This document shows, piece by piece, positions 41,741-51,619 of a DNA stretch of 64,000 nt. Within the stretch, counting starts at the first letter, position 1. Each line of letters begins with the position of its first letter. This DNA is from Algiphilus sp. (GTDB taxonomy: Bacteria > Pseudomonadota > Gammaproteobacteria > Nevskiales > Nevskiaceae), in assembly GCF_023145115.1 (NCBI RefSeq), contig NZ_JAGLEJ010000040.1:62001-126000 (forward strand), in the 5' to 3' direction. The position numbers and the translations under genes are program-made. The notes beneath the pieces are model-generated. The model ran no database searches and was not told the origin of the DNA. It saw only the letters and a program-made list of their open reading frames with translations.

Positions 41741-43486
41741 GTGGTCCGAGCGCTACGAGCAGCCGGTCTTGTCCTGGCGGTGGCCTTCAGCGCGCCGGCG
41801 CTGTCCGCGACCGCGGAGGTGCGGATCGAGGGCATCAGCGGCGATCTGCTGAACAACGCCCGTGCGCGGCTGGCGATCCGCAACGCCGCCGCGCAGGGCG
41901 AGCAGCCGGAATACATGTTCGAGCGCCTGCACGAGCGCGCGGCCGACGACATCCGCTCCGCGCTCCAGCCCTACGGCTACTACAGCCCCGAGATCACCGG
42001 CGAGTTCGCGGTGTCCGGCGAGGCAGGCGCGCGCCGCGTGCGCGCGACCTACCAAGTGGCGCCGGGCCCGCAGACCACGATCCGCGAGGTGCGTGTGGAG
42101 ATCGTCGGTGACGGCGCCGAGGATCCGGTGCTGCAGCAGCGACGGAAGGAGCTCCCGATCGCCGCGGGCGATGCGCTGCGCCACGCCCGCTACGCGCGCG
42201 CCAAGGACCTGCTGCTGAGCGCGGCCTTCGCGCGCGGCTACTTCGACGTCGGCTACCGGCGCGCCCAGATCCGCGTCATGCGCGAGCAGCAGCGCGCCGA
42301 CATCGTGCTCGAGCTCGACACCGGCAGCCGCTTCCTGGTCGGCGACATCCGTCTGGAGCAGGACACCCTCGACGGTGACGTGCTGCGACGCTACCTGACC
42401 ATCCACGAGGGCGAGCCCTTCGCACCGAGCGCGCTGCTCGAAAGCCAGTTCCAGCTCATGGAGCTCGGCTACTTCAGCCGCGTCGACATCGAACCCATCC
42501 GCGAGGAGGCCGAGGACAACCGCATGCCGGTGCGCATCGTCCCCGAATATCTGCCCTCGCAGCGGTACAGCGCCGGCATCGGCTACGGCACCGATACCGG
42601 CGCGCGCATCTCGCTGGAGACCGACTTCCGGCGCATCAACCGCAGCGGGCACTGGATCGAATCGGACATCCGCGTCGCCGAGCGGCGCAGCAACGTCGGC
42701 GCCACCTACAACATCCCGCTCGGCAACATTCCCGGCGAGCGCCTGAGCTTCTCGAGCACCTATTCGGACGAACGATTCGAGGACGGCGAATCGTCCCGCT
42801 ACTCGGTGGGGGTGTCACTGTCGCGCAAGCCCGGTTCGTGGAAGCGGCGCACCTATCTGGACTATTCCACCGAGCGCTACAACGTCGGCGACCTGCGGCG
42901 CACCACCAATCTGCTCATGCCCGGTGTCTCGTTCGAGCGCAAGGAAGCCGACGACGAGATCCATCCGCGCAACGGCTGGAGCGTCTTCTTCGACGTGCAC
43001 GGCGCTGCCGAGCCGGTACTGTCCAGCACCACCTTCACCCAGGCGCGCGTCGCCACGCGCGGGGTCGCGCCGCTGCCCTGGCGCTCCCGACTGCTGGCGC
43101 GATTCGAATACGGCGCCAGCTTCGTCGACAGTTTCGCGCGCCTGCCGCTGTCCGAGCGCTTCTACGCCGGCGGCGATCAGAGCGTGCGCGGCTACGCCTA
43201 CCAGTCGCTGGGCGAGCGCGACGAGGACGGCAACGTGCTCGGCGGCGAGTACATGACGGCGATGAGCCTGGAGGCCGAGAAGCTGCTCTGGCGCAGCTTC
43301 GGCGTCGCGGCCTTCGTCGACGCCGGCGGCGCGGGCAACGAGGCCTTCCCGGACCTGTCGCGCGGCGTCGGCCTGGGCCTGCGCTACCGGGCGCCCATCG
43401 GCTCGGTGCGAGTGGACTTCGCGCACCCGCTTGATGACCGCAACCGCGGCCTGCGGCTGCACATCGGCATCGGAGTCGGACTGTGA
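41741..43486 (+). CDS. tamA: Autotransporter/TAM outer membrane assembly protein TamA
   Basis: A 581-residue Omp85-family protein. Signal peptide (AAGLVLAVAFSAPALSA), three POTRA-like domains in residues ~25-260 (VRIEGISGDLLNNARARL, FLVGDIRLEQDTL), then a 16-strand barrel with the lid-locking motif in FYAGGDQSVRGYAYQSLG and a terminal strand ending GLRLHIGIGVGL. With TamB it supports assembly of outer membrane proteins and phospholipid traffic. Start is GTG 41741; its end overlaps tamB by four bases. Confidence 0.94.
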   Translation: MVRALRAAGLVLAVAFSAPALSATAEVRIEGISGDLLNNARARLAIRNAAAQGEQPEYMFERLHERAADDIRSALQPYGYYSPEITGEFAVSGEAGARRVRATYQVAPGPQTTIREVRVEIVGDGAEDPVLQQRRKELPIAAGDALRHARYARAKDLLLSAAFARGYFDVGYRRAQIRVMREQQRADIVLELDTGSRFLVGDIRLEQDTLDGDVLRRYLTIHEGEPFAPSALLESQFQLMELGYFSRVDIEPIREEAEDNRMPVRIVPEYLPSQRYSAGIGYGTDTGARISLETDFRRINRSGHWIESDIRVAERRSNVGATYNIPLGNIPGERLSFSSTYSDERFEDGESSRYSVGVSLSRKPGSWKRRTYLDYSTERYNVGDLRRTTNLLMPGVSFERKEADDEIHPRNGWSVFFDVHGAAEPVLSSTTFTQARVATRGVAPLPWRSRLLARFEYGASFVDSFARLPLSERFYAGGDQSVRGYAYQSLGERDEDGNVLGGEYMTAMSLEAEKLLWRSFGVAAFVDAGGAGNEAFPDLSRGVGLGLRYRAPIGSVRVDFAHPLDDRNRGLRLHIGIGVGL

Positions 43487-46400
43487 GGCGGGCGGCGCGC
43501 TGGCTCGGCTTCATCGCCCGCCTGACCAGCGGCGTGATCACCGCGGCGCTGCTGATCGTGGTGTTCCTGTTCGGCTGGCTCGGCCTGACCACCGGCGGTC
43601 TGCGCGCCGCGGTCGCGCTGGCGGACGACATCGCCGGCGAGACCTTCGATGTCGCCAGCGTCGACGGACGGCTGCTGGGCACGCTGGAACTCGGCGGCAT
43701 CCGCATCGCCACACCGGGCGCGACCGTTACCGTGGAGCGCTTCCGCTTCGGCTGGATACCCGGATGGCTGCCGGAGATGAGCTTCTTCGTGCGCACGCTG
43801 GAGGCGGAGGGCGTGACCGTGGCCCTGCACGAGACCGAACCGGCGCCGCCCGACGCCCCCCCGGCGGGACCGCTCGACGTACTCATTCCGCTGCGCGTGA
43901 CGCTGGCCGATACGCGCATCACCGATCTGCGGGTGACGCGCGACGACGCCACGCTCGCGCAGGTCGACAGCGCCACGCTCAGCGCCTGGGCCGCGGGCCG
44001 GCGCGTGCGGGTGGAATCCTTCGCGGTCGACGCGCCGGCCTACGGCCGCTATTCGATGGAAGCCGACGTGCGGCTGCCGAAGGGCGGTGTCGAGATCACC
44101 GGGCTCTCGCTCGAGGGCGCCGGTACGCTGACCGCCTCCGGCTCGCTGCCGGTGGGCGGCGACATTCCGCTGGATCTGGCGCTGGACTGGCAGGACCTGC
44201 ACTGGCCAGCGGGCGCCGCCACCGCCGAGCGGCTGGCCACCAGCCCGCGCGGCTCGGCGCGGGTCACCGGCACGCTGGCCACTCCCGAGGTCGACGCCGA
44301 CATCGCGCTGGCGCCCGGCGGCGAGATCGCCATCGCCGGCGCGTGGCGCGGCGCCGACGGCTTCGAGGCGCGCGTGAGCTGGCAGGACCTGCAGGATCCC
44401 GCCAGTGCCGACGCACCGCTGTGGCGGAGCCCGTCCGGGTCGCTCGAAGCCAGTGGCATGCCCGGGGACTGGCGCGCCCGTGTCGAAGCGGCCGCCGAGG
44501 TCATGCTGGCCGCCGACGAAGACGCCGGCGAGGACACGGCGCTGCCCGGATCGCTGACGCTCGCGCTGGACGGCGAGGCGCACGGCGCCACCGACCACGC
44601 CACCATCGACCGCCTCGTGGTCGATGCGCTCGACGGCTCGGTGCGCACCAGCGGTCGGGTGGCATGGGCACCGGAGGTAGACGGCACGCTCGATCTCGCG
44701 CTGCGCGGCATCGACCCCGCGGCACTGGCGGCCGATTTCCCGGGACGGATCAGCGGCACGGCGAAGACCCGCTTCCGCCTGCCGGAGAGCGGACCGGACG
44801 TGCAGTTCGATGTCGCCATCGCCGATTCCGAGCTGCGCGGCTTCCCGCTCGCCCTCGATGCGAAGGGCACCTTCCGGGAATCGGTGGTGCGCATCGAGCG
44901 GGCACGGCTGCGCTCGGCCGACTCCACCCTCCGCGCATCCGGACGCGCGACGCCGCCGTTCGCGCTGGACCTGGCGCTGGACAGCCCGGACCTGTCGCAG
45001 TTCATCCCCGACGTCGGCGGACAGGCGCAGCTCACTGCGCGCGTGCAGGGCGCCATGCCGGAACTGCGCGCGCGGGTGCAGGGCTCGGCGCGCGGGCTCG
45101 CGGCCGCCGGCGTGTCGATCAACAGCCTGGGCATCGATGCGGACGTCGCCCTCGACGGCGCGACGCAGGCCACGATCAAGGTCGGGGAAGTGCGCTCCGG
45201 CGGCGCCGAGCCGGTGGTGCGCAGCGCCCTGGTTCAGCTCGACGGCCGCATGTCCGCGCATACGCTGCGCACCCGCGCGACGCTGGCGCAGGGCAGCGTC
45301 GAGGCCATACTGGAGGGCGGAGCCGAGCTCGACGCGCGCCGCTGGAGCGGTCGCATCGAATCCCTGCGCCTGGACCCGCTGACCGGCCGCATCCCGGCGT
45401 GGGACCTGCGCGCGCCGGTGGCGCTGGCGCTCGGCCCGAGCCGCGTGCGGCTGGAGGAAGCCTGCCTGGACAGCGGCGAGAACGCCGCCCTCTGCGTGCG
45501 CGCCGCAGTGCAGGACGGCGCCGTCGAGGCCGACTACCGCCTGGAGCGCTTCGCGCTCGACGCGCTCTCCGCCTTCCTGCCCGCCGGCATGCGCGTCGAC
45601 GGCGGGCTCAGCGGCTCCGGCCGGATACGCATGCGCGACGGCGCCATCGCCGAGCTCGACAGCACGATCGAGATCGCGCCCGGGCGCATCAGCGTGCCCA
45701 AGCGTCCCGAGCTGCGCTTCGGCCCCGGCACGCTGACCGCGAGCGGCACCGGCGACGGCCGCCTGCAGACGGCGCTGTCGGTGGGCGTCGCCGGCGGCGA
45801 GCTCGACGGCGAGGCCGCGCTCGGCCTGACCCCCGACGCCGCGCTCGCCGGTGCGCTCGACCTGACGCTACCGAGCATCGACTTCGTCCCGCTGTTCACC
45901 GGCGAAGTGCTCGAGGCCGCCGGCGATCTGCGCGCGAACGTACGGCTGGGCGGCACGATGGGCGAACCGGATATCGACGCCAGCGCCGAGCTCGCCGAAG
46001 GCCGGCTGATGCTGCGCACGCCGGGCATCGACATCCGCGACATCAGCGGCTCGGTCGCCACCACCGAGGATGACCGCCTGACGCTGGCCCTGGAGGCGCG
46101 CTCCGGCGACGGGGAGATCCGGGTCGACGGCGATGCCGCACTCGATGCCGATCCGCTGCGGGCCGAGCTGAGCGTCACCGGCGCCGACTTCCAGGCAGCC
46201 AACCTGCCCGAGGTCAGCGCCTGGATATCCCCGGACCTCCGGATCCGCGTCGCCGAGCGCGTCGAGATCCGCGGGACCGTCACCGTCCCGCGCGCGCGCA
46301 TCGAGCCGCAGAAGTTCTCCGGCGGTGGCGGCGAGGGCCCGCACGCCGACCAGGTCTTCGTCGACGACGATGGCGAGGTCGAGGTCCGGACCGGCCTGCC

Positions 46401-47118
46401 CGTGGACGCGCGGATCACGCTCGCGCTGGGGGACGCGGTATCGCTGACCGGCTACGGACTGGAGACCCGGCTCGCCGGCTCCATCACCGTCATCGAGGAG
46501 CCCAACCGCGTCACGCGCGCACGCGGCGCGCTGACCCTGGAGGAGGGGCGCTACGACGCCTACGGCCAGCGCCTGCGCATCGAGCGCGGGCGCATCGTCT
46601 TCGCGGGCGGTCCGGTGGCACAGCCCGGCCTCGACTTCGAGGCGGTGCGCAATCCGGCGGAGGACATCACCGTGGGCGTGCGCGTGCGCGGCACCATCGA
46701 GAAGCCCGAGTTCGAGCTGTTCTCGGATCCGCCGATGACGCAGAACGAGCAGCTGAGCTGGCTGGTGCTCGGCCGGCCGCCGCCGGAGGGCGGACCGAGC
46801 GAGGGCGACAGCTCGGCGCTGGCCGCCGCGGCGCTGGCGCTGGGCCTCTCCGGCGGTGACTGGCTGGCGCGCGAGATCGGCGGCAAGATCGGCGTCGACG
46901 AGATATCCGTGGGCGCGGCCGACAGCGAGGACAGCTCGCAGGCGCGGTTGACCGTCGGCAAGTACATCGGCACCCGGCTCTACATCAGCTACGGCGTCAG
47001 CCTGTTCCAGCCCGGCCACATCTTCACGATGCGCTACGACCTCGGCAACGGTTTCTCGATCCAGACCGAGGCCGGCGTCGAGAGCGGCGGCGACCTGCTG
47101 TACAGCCACGAACGGTGA
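43483..47118 (+). CDS. tamB: Translocation and assembly module subunit TamB
   Basis: A 1,211-residue AsmA-like/repeating beta-groove protein. The N-terminal anchor is FIARLTSGVITAALLIVVFLF. The long periplasmic part consists of repeated beta strands (for example GRVAWAPEVDGTLDLALRGI, ARVQGAMPELRARVQG). The C-terminal DUF490 domain includes LTLEEGRYDAYGQRLRIERG, FELFSDPPMTQNEQLSWLVL and LYISYGVSLFQPG. GTG start overlaps the tamA stop (GTGA). It bridges inner and outer membranes and probably conducts phospholipid. The length is typical. Confidence 0.95.
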   Translation: MRRAARWLGFIARLTSGVITAALLIVVFLFGWLGLTTGGLRAAVALADDIAGETFDVASVDGRLLGTLELGGIRIATPGATVTVERFRFGWIPGWLPEMSFFVRTLEAEGVTVALHETEPAPPDAPPAGPLDVLIPLRVTLADTRITDLRVTRDDATLAQVDSATLSAWAAGRRVRVESFAVDAPAYGRYSMEADVRLPKGGVEITGLSLEGAGTLTASGSLPVGGDIPLDLALDWQDLHWPAGAATAERLATSPRGSARVTGTLATPEVDADIALAPGGEIAIAGAWRGADGFEARVSWQDLQDPASADAPLWRSPSGSLEASGMPGDWRARVEAAAEVMLAADEDAGEDTALPGSLTLALDGEAHGATDHATIDRLVVDALDGSVRTSGRVAWAPEVDGTLDLALRGIDPAALAADFPGRISGTAKTRFRLPESGPDVQFDVAIADSELRGFPLALDAKGTFRESVVRIERARLRSADSTLRASGRATPPFALDLALDSPDLSQFIPDVGGQAQLTARVQGAMPELRARVQGSARGLAAAGVSINSLGIDADVALDGATQATIKVGEVRSGGAEPVVRSALVQLDGRMSAHTLRTRATLAQGSVEAILEGGAELDARRWSGRIESLRLDPLTGRIPAWDLRAPVALALGPSRVRLEEACLDSGENAALCVRAAVQDGAVEADYRLERFALDALSAFLPAGMRVDGGLSGSGRIRMRDGAIAELDSTIEIAPGRISVPKRPELRFGPGTLTASGTGDGRLQTALSVGVAGGELDGEAALGLTPDAALAGALDLTLPSIDFVPLFTGEVLEAAGDLRANVRLGGTMGEPDIDASAELAEGRLMLRTPGIDIRDISGSVATTEDDRLTLALEARSGDGEIRVDGDAALDADPLRAELSVTGADFQAANLPEVSAWISPDLRIRVAERVEIRGTVTVPRARIEPQKFSGGGGEGPHADQVFVDDDGEVEVRTGLPVDARITLALGDAVSLTGYGLETRLAGSITVIEEPNRVTRARGALTLEEGRYDAYGQRLRIERGRIVFAGGPVAQPGLDFEAVRNPAEDITVGVRVRGTIEKPEFELFSDPPMTQNEQLSWLVLGRPPPEGGPSEGDSSALAAAALALGLSGGDWLAREIGGKIGVDEISVGAADSEDSSQARLTVGKYIGTRLYISYGVSLFQPGHIFTMRYDLGNGFSIQTEAGVESGGDLLYSHER

Positions 47119-47306
47119 CGGCCGCGGGTTCCGCACCCGCGCGTTGATGCGCGCGTGTGCTGCGGGGCGGGAATCATCACGGAGGATGGCGTGCCACCCG
47201 GCGGCGCCCGCCGCTACGGTGCGCACCGCCCTCTTCCCGCCACCGGGGAGAGGAGCCGGCGGGCGGGGCCGCGCCCAGCGCCGGGCCGCCTCCCTGCCCG
47301 AATCGA

Positions 47307-48644
47307 CTAGCCGGAGCTCTGGCTCGCTGCCCGCTCGGCGGCCTCGCGGGCGCGGTCGAGCGCGGCGAGGCGCTCCTGCTCACGCGAGATGTAGCTGGTC
47401 CACTGGCGCGCGGCGGCCTCGGACTGCTCGTAGCGGGAGGCGCGCGAAAAGGCGGCCTTGGCTTCCTCGAGGCGGTCCATGTTGTAGAGCGCGAGGCCCT
47501 CGGTCATGCGCGCCTGGTCGGGGCGCTTGAGGTTGCCGCGCTCGACGGCCCGGCGCGCGGCGGCGAGCGCTTCGGTCCACTCGGCCTGCTCGGCGTGGAT
47601 CTGCGCCAGACGCAGGTAGAGCTCACCGTCATCGGCGCGCTGTGCCGCGCGGTTGAGGGCGTCCTCGGCCTTGTCGTACTCCTTGGCCAGCATCCAGGCG
47701 TCGGCCAGCATGCGCAGACTGGTGACGTCGGGCTCGATGACGCCCTTGTCGAATCCCTCGGCGAGCACGGCCGCCGCCTTGTAGGGCACGTCGTTGGCGA
47801 GCAGGAGCTGCCCCAGGGTGCGGTAGTCGTTGCTGGTGCGCAGCAGGCCCTGCTCGTAGGCGCTCTGCATGGCGGAGAGCTGCTTCTTGCTGTCGCCGAG
47901 CTCGCCGTAGACCGCCGAGAGCTGGGTCCAGTACTCGCGGCTGGGGAACTGCGCGACCAGCTGCTTGAGGACATTGCGCAGCGCGCCGTAGTCCTCCCTG
48001 GTGTAGTGGATCGCGCGCAGCAGCAGCAGCCAGTTCTCGCGCACCTTGCCGCCTTCGGCGCGGGTCATGTCGACGGCGGTCTCGATGGGCTGCAGGGCGC
48101 GGTCGTACTCCTTGAGCTGGAACAGGGCCTGCCCGAGCAGGATGTACGCGCTGGCGCTGGGCTTGTCCTCCATCGCGAACCAGCGGTCGAGCGTCTGCAC
48201 GCCGTCGCGGTAGCGCTCGGAGGCGATCTGGATCTGCCCGAGGCTGTAGAGGGTGTTCTTCTCCAGCGACTCCGGCAGGGCTTCCTGGGCGAGCACCTTG
48301 TTGTAGGCGTCGATGGCGCCCGCGTAGTTGTCGCGGCTGTACTGGATGTAGGCCATGAGGTTGTAGCTCATGGCGGCCTCGTAGCTGTTGAGGTTGGAAT
48401 CCAGCAGGCTGTCGAGGATCTTGAGCGCATCGCCGAAGCGCTCGGCCTCCGCGGCCTCGCGCACGCGCGTGATCTGCTTGTAGACGTTCTCGCGCATCGA
48501 CGGCGTGCGCTTGGTGCGCACATTGGGGTCGCGCTGGTCGTCTGCCGCCGCCGCGGTCTGCCAGACCACCGGCACGGTCATCGTCGCCGGTGCGGCGATG
48601 AAGGCGGAGAGGAGGAGAAGCGAGGGGATGCGGAGTCTGGTCAT
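47307..48644 (-). CDS. TPR protein of TonB-system operon
   Basis: A 445-residue periplasmic protein with a signal peptide (IPSLLLLSAFIAAPATMT) and an almost continuous array of tetratricopeptide repeats (YNLMAYIQYSRDNYAGAIDA, AYILLGQALFQLKEYDRALQ, YLRLAQIHAEQAEWTEALAA). The ATG at 48644 overlaps the tonB stop. It corresponds to the TPR protein that ends ttpC-exbB-exbD-tonB operons in Vibrio and Shewanella-type TonB2 systems, where it is needed for full energy transduction. Its exact function is unresolved. Confidence 0.9.
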   Translation of the reverse strand: MTRLRIPSLLLLSAFIAAPATMTVPVVWQTAAAADDQRDPNVRTKRTPSMRENVYKQITRVREAAEAERFGDALKILDSLLDSNLNSYEAAMSYNLMAYIQYSRDNYAGAIDAYNKVLAQEALPESLEKNTLYSLGQIQIASERYRDGVQTLDRWFAMEDKPSASAYILLGQALFQLKEYDRALQPIETAVDMTRAEGGKVRENWLLLLRAIHYTREDYGALRNVLKQLVAQFPSREYWTQLSAVYGELGDSKKQLSAMQSAYEQGLLRTSNDYRTLGQLLLANDVPYKAAAVLAEGFDKGVIEPDVTSLRMLADAWMLAKEYDKAEDALNRAAQRADDGELYLRLAQIHAEQAEWTEALAAARRAVERGNLKRPDQARMTEGLALYNMDRLEEAKAAFSRASRYEQSEAAARQWTSYISREQERLAALDRAREAAERAASQSSG

Positions 48645-49294
48645 CGTTCGAGCTCGAAACGGATGAGGTTCTGCACGCCGGAGACCTCGACGGCCTGACC
48701 GTCGATGACGCGCGGCTTGTACTTGAACTTCTGGGCGGCCTCGATGGCGGCGCGGTCGAAGATGTTCTGCGGCTCGGCGTCGACCACCTTGATGCCCTGG
48801 GTACTGCCCGAGGTCGTGACGGTGAACTCGACCAGCACCCAGCCCTCGATGCCGCGCTGGAGCGCGCGCTGCGGATAGACCGGCGACACCTTGACGATGG
48901 GCAGGTACTCGCCGTCGCCGGAGCCGCCGCCCATGTCGCCGGCGTCGACGTTGATCTCGGGATTGATGCCGACGGCGCCGATGTCCATGGACTGGTTCAC
49001 GTCCGCGTTCATCTGCTGCTGCGGCGTCTCGGGCTGTGGCGGCGGCTTCTCGGGCTCGGGCGGCTTCTCGGGCTTGCGCCGCTTCTCCTCGACCTGCTCT
49101 TCCTGGTCGACGCGCACGAAGTCGACGACGCGGCCCTCGTACTCGTCGGTGAGCGCGCTCTTGCCCGATTCGATGAGGAGCTGCATCAGGAAGAAGACCG
49201 CGAAGGTGACGACGATGGCCGCCGGCAGCGCAACCAGCACGCGCAGCGGCCCGCGGCCGCCGTCCCCGTTGCCTCTGGCGGCCGCGGCGGTCAT
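48641..49294 (-). CDS. tonB: TonB energy transducer
   Basis: A 217-residue TonB. The N-terminal anchor LVALPAAIVVTFAVFFLMQLL is followed by a Pro/Glu/Lys spacer (KPEKPPEPEKPPPQPETPQ) and a C-terminal TonB domain (VSPVYPQRALQRGIEGWVLVEFTV ... FDRAAIEAAQKFKYKPR). The spacer is short compared with E. coli TonB, as in TonB2-type proteins. It contacts TonB-dependent receptors. It overlaps exbD by four bases and the TPR gene by four. Confidence 0.94.
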   Translation of the reverse strand: MTAAAARGNGDGGRGPLRVLVALPAAIVVTFAVFFLMQLLIESGKSALTDEYEGRVVDFVRVDQEEQVEEKRRKPEKPPEPEKPPPQPETPQQQMNADVNQSMDIGAVGINPEINVDAGDMGGGSGDGEYLPIVKVSPVYPQRALQRGIEGWVLVEFTVTTSGSTQGIKVVDAEPQNIFDRAAIEAAQKFKYKPRVIDGQAVEVSGVQNLIRFELER

Positions 49295-49701
49295 CGGCGC
49301 TCGGTCGCGATCGCGACTTCGTAGACGCCGGCCTGGCGCGAGGCATCCATGACCGCGACCAGCTGCTTGGTGGAGGCGGCTTCATCGGCCTGGATCACCA
49401 CCGTGCCCTGCGGGTTCTCGGCGTGCAGGCGCTCGATGTTGGCGCGCAGCGAATCGATCTCGACGCGGCGACGATCGATGAAGATGGCGCCGCTGCTGTC
49501 GATGGCGATGAGGATGTTGGCGCGGTCCTGCTGCGTCGCCGTCTGGGCGTCGGGCCGGTTGACGTCGATGCCCGATTCCTTGACGAAGGTCGCCGTGACG
49601 ATGAAGAAGATGAGCATGATGAAGACGATGTCGAGCATCGGCGTGATGTCGATCGCCGATTCCTCTTCCTGCTCCGCCGCCTGGCTGAATAGTTCACGCA
49701 T
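49291..49701 (-). CDS. exbD: ExbD/TolR-family proton channel subunit
   Basis: A 136-residue protein with one transmembrane helix (IDITPMLDIVFIMLIFFIVTATFV); the Asp in MLDIVF is the proton-carrying residue. The periplasmic part ends AVMDASRQAGVYEVAIATER, as usual. It works with ExbB and the TtpC-like protein to energise TonB. The gap to exbB is 12 bases. Confidence 0.95.
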   Translation of the reverse strand: MRELFSQAAEQEEESAIDITPMLDIVFIMLIFFIVTATFVKESGIDVNRPDAQTATQQDRANILIAIDSSGAIFIDRRRVEIDSLRANIERLHAENPQGTVVIQADEAASTKQLVAVMDASRQAGVYEVAIATERR

Positions 49702-49713
49702 GGATACGGATTC

Positions 49714-50241
49714 CTAGTGATCGAAGGTGAGCGCGTCTTCGAGATGGGTCTGCTGCAGCTTGGCGCGGCGCTCGAGCAGGGCGATGAAGAACACGCCGGT
49801 GAGCGCGCCGACCATGCCGGACATGGTCGGGATGGTGGCCTTCGAGATGCCCTCCGCCATGGCGCGCACGTTGCCGTTGCCGACGAAGGCCATGACGTCG
49901 AAGACCTCCATCATTCCGGTCACCGTGCCGAGCAGCCCGAGCAGCGGGCAGATCGCGACCAGGGTCTTGATGACATCGAGGCCGCGCGACAGGCTCATCG
50001 ACGACTCCGCCACCAGCGCCTTGCGGACTTCGTGGGCCTTCCACGACTGGCGCTCCGGGCGCGCTTCCCAGCGCTCGCGGAGATGCGCCGCCAGACGCGG
50101 GAAACCGAAGCGGAAGAAGATCGCCCGCTCGATGATCAGGAGCCACATCACCAGGATCAGCGCCATGATGGGGATGAGCACATCCCCACCGCGCTCCAGG
50201 AAGAGGCGGACGTCCTGGATCGACTCAAGCAGCAGATACAT
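49714..50241 (-). CDS. exbB: ExbB/TolQ-family proton channel subunit
   Basis: A 175-residue protein with three membrane helices: GGDVLIPIMALILVMWLLIIER, LVAICPLLGLLGTVTGMMEVF and ATIPTMSGMVGALTGVFFIALL. The conserved GLLGTVTGM motif is present. It is the shorter of two ExbB-like proteins in the operon. The start overlaps the ttpC-like stop by 17 bases. Confidence 0.94.
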   Translation of the reverse strand: MYLLLESIQDVRLFLERGGDVLIPIMALILVMWLLIIERAIFFRFGFPRLAAHLRERWEARPERQSWKAHEVRKALVAESSMSLSRGLDVIKTLVAICPLLGLLGTVTGMMEVFDVMAFVGNGNVRAMAEGISKATIPTMSGMVGALTGVFFIALLERRAKLQQTHLEDALTFDH

Positions 50242-51619
50242 GACCGTGCCCGCGCTCCGAGTGCTCGGCGATGATGCCGATGGAACGCTTCTGCAGGATC
50301 TGCGTCACCGACTTGGCGCGGCCCTGCACGAAGGTGTGCAGCAGCACCGTCGGCACCGCCACGCACAGGCCGAGCACGGTGGTGACCAGCGCCTGCGAGA
50401 TGCCGCCGGCCATCAGCTTGGGATCGCCGGTACCGAAGAGCGTGATCACCTGGAAGGTGTTGATCATGCCGGTGACGGTGCCGAGCAGGCCGAGCAGCGG
50501 CGCTACCACCGCGATGATCTTCAGCACCGCGAGGAAGCGCTGGAGACGCGGCGTCTCGTTGGCGATGGCCTCGCCCAGCTTGAGCTCCAGGGTCTCGTTG
50601 TCGGTGTTCTCGTACTTCCTGTAGGTGCCCATGATGCGGCCCAGCGGATTGCCCTCGCTGGGCTGGTCCGAGCCGAGCTGCGCGCGCACCTTCATGCTGA
50701 CCAGCGACAGCGCGATCAGCCGCCAGATCGCGATCAGCAGCGCGAAGACACCGAGCGCGATGATGACGTAGCCGACGACGCCGCCCTGATCGACACGCTC
50801 GGCGAGATCCGGCGTCTGGATCAGCAGGCCGAGGATGGATCCGCGCGACGGGTCGACGTAGAGCGGCGCCACATCGTCGCCGCCGGCGTGGACGAAGCTG
50901 TCCACCGACGACAGGTAGCGCCCCGACGGCTGGCGCGGCAGCTCGACCAGCTGCTGGGTGTCGGCCTCCCAGTCGAGGTAGGCGGCATTCTTCATGATGT
51001 TGAAGCTGCCCACGCGCACGACCTCGGTCTCGGACTTGTTGCCGTCCGGGCCGGTGACCTGCGCGGTGTAGCGCGTGACCTTGGCGGACTCCGCCATCTC
51101 GCGCTGCATCTCGAACCAGAGACGCTCCAGCTCGGCCATCTCGGGCAGCTCGCTGGAGGAACCGGCCTTCTGGATGAGGTCATCCAGGAAATCGTCGCGG
51201 CTCGGATACTGCGACGTGATCATCGAGGACCGGAAGACGCCGCGGGTATCGCCGGCCACCTGCTGCAGGACGCCGAAGAGCTCGCGCAGCGTGCCCAGAC
51301 GCTCGTCGAGCCGCGCCTGCGCCTCGGACAGCTCGGTCTCGTTGGACTGGAACTTTTCCTCGAGCTCGGTGCTGCGCGCCTCGAGCTGCTCCAGCCTGCG
51401 GCGCGCCTCGGACAGGCGCGCTTCCTGCTTCTGGCGCTCGTCCTTGAACGCCTGCATGCGGCTGCGAAACTCGCTGGCGTCGCGGGCCAGGCCCTGTTCG
51501 ACCAGATCGAGCAGCTCGCGCATGCTGTTGGCGGGCTCGCCATCCTGGGCCGACACCGATAACGGGGTCAGGCTGGCCGCGATCGCCGCGGCGGCGATGA
51601 GTTGCTTCAGCGCTTTCAT
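50225..51619 (-). CDS. ttpC: TtpC-like ExbB-family protein with periplasmic coiled coil
   Basis: A 464-residue protein with a signal peptide (LIAAAAIAASLTPLSVSAQ), a coiled-coil region (residues ~40-110, EARLSEARRRLEQLEARSTELEEK), a periplasmic domain, then a MotA/TolQ/ExbB domain (GVVGYVIIALGVFALLIAIW, VVAPLLGLLGTVTGMINTF). This composite layout is that of TtpC of TonB2 systems in Vibrio, which is essential for iron-siderophore uptake by that system. It overlaps the DUF3450 stop (ATGA). Confidence 0.9.
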   Translation of the reverse strand: MKALKQLIAAAAIAASLTPLSVSAQDGEPANSMRELLDLVEQGLARDASEFRSRMQAFKDERQKQEARLSEARRRLEQLEARSTELEEKFQSNETELSEAQARLDERLGTLRELFGVLQQVAGDTRGVFRSSMITSQYPSRDDFLDDLIQKAGSSSELPEMAELERLWFEMQREMAESAKVTRYTAQVTGPDGNKSETEVVRVGSFNIMKNAAYLDWEADTQQLVELPRQPSGRYLSSVDSFVHAGGDDVAPLYVDPSRGSILGLLIQTPDLAERVDQGGVVGYVIIALGVFALLIAIWRLIALSLVSMKVRAQLGSDQPSEGNPLGRIMGTYRKYENTDNETLELKLGEAIANETPRLQRFLAVLKIIAVVAPLLGLLGTVTGMINTFQVITLFGTGDPKLMAGGISQALVTTVLGLCVAVPTVLLHTFVQGRAKSVTQILQKRSIGIIAEHSERGHGHVSAA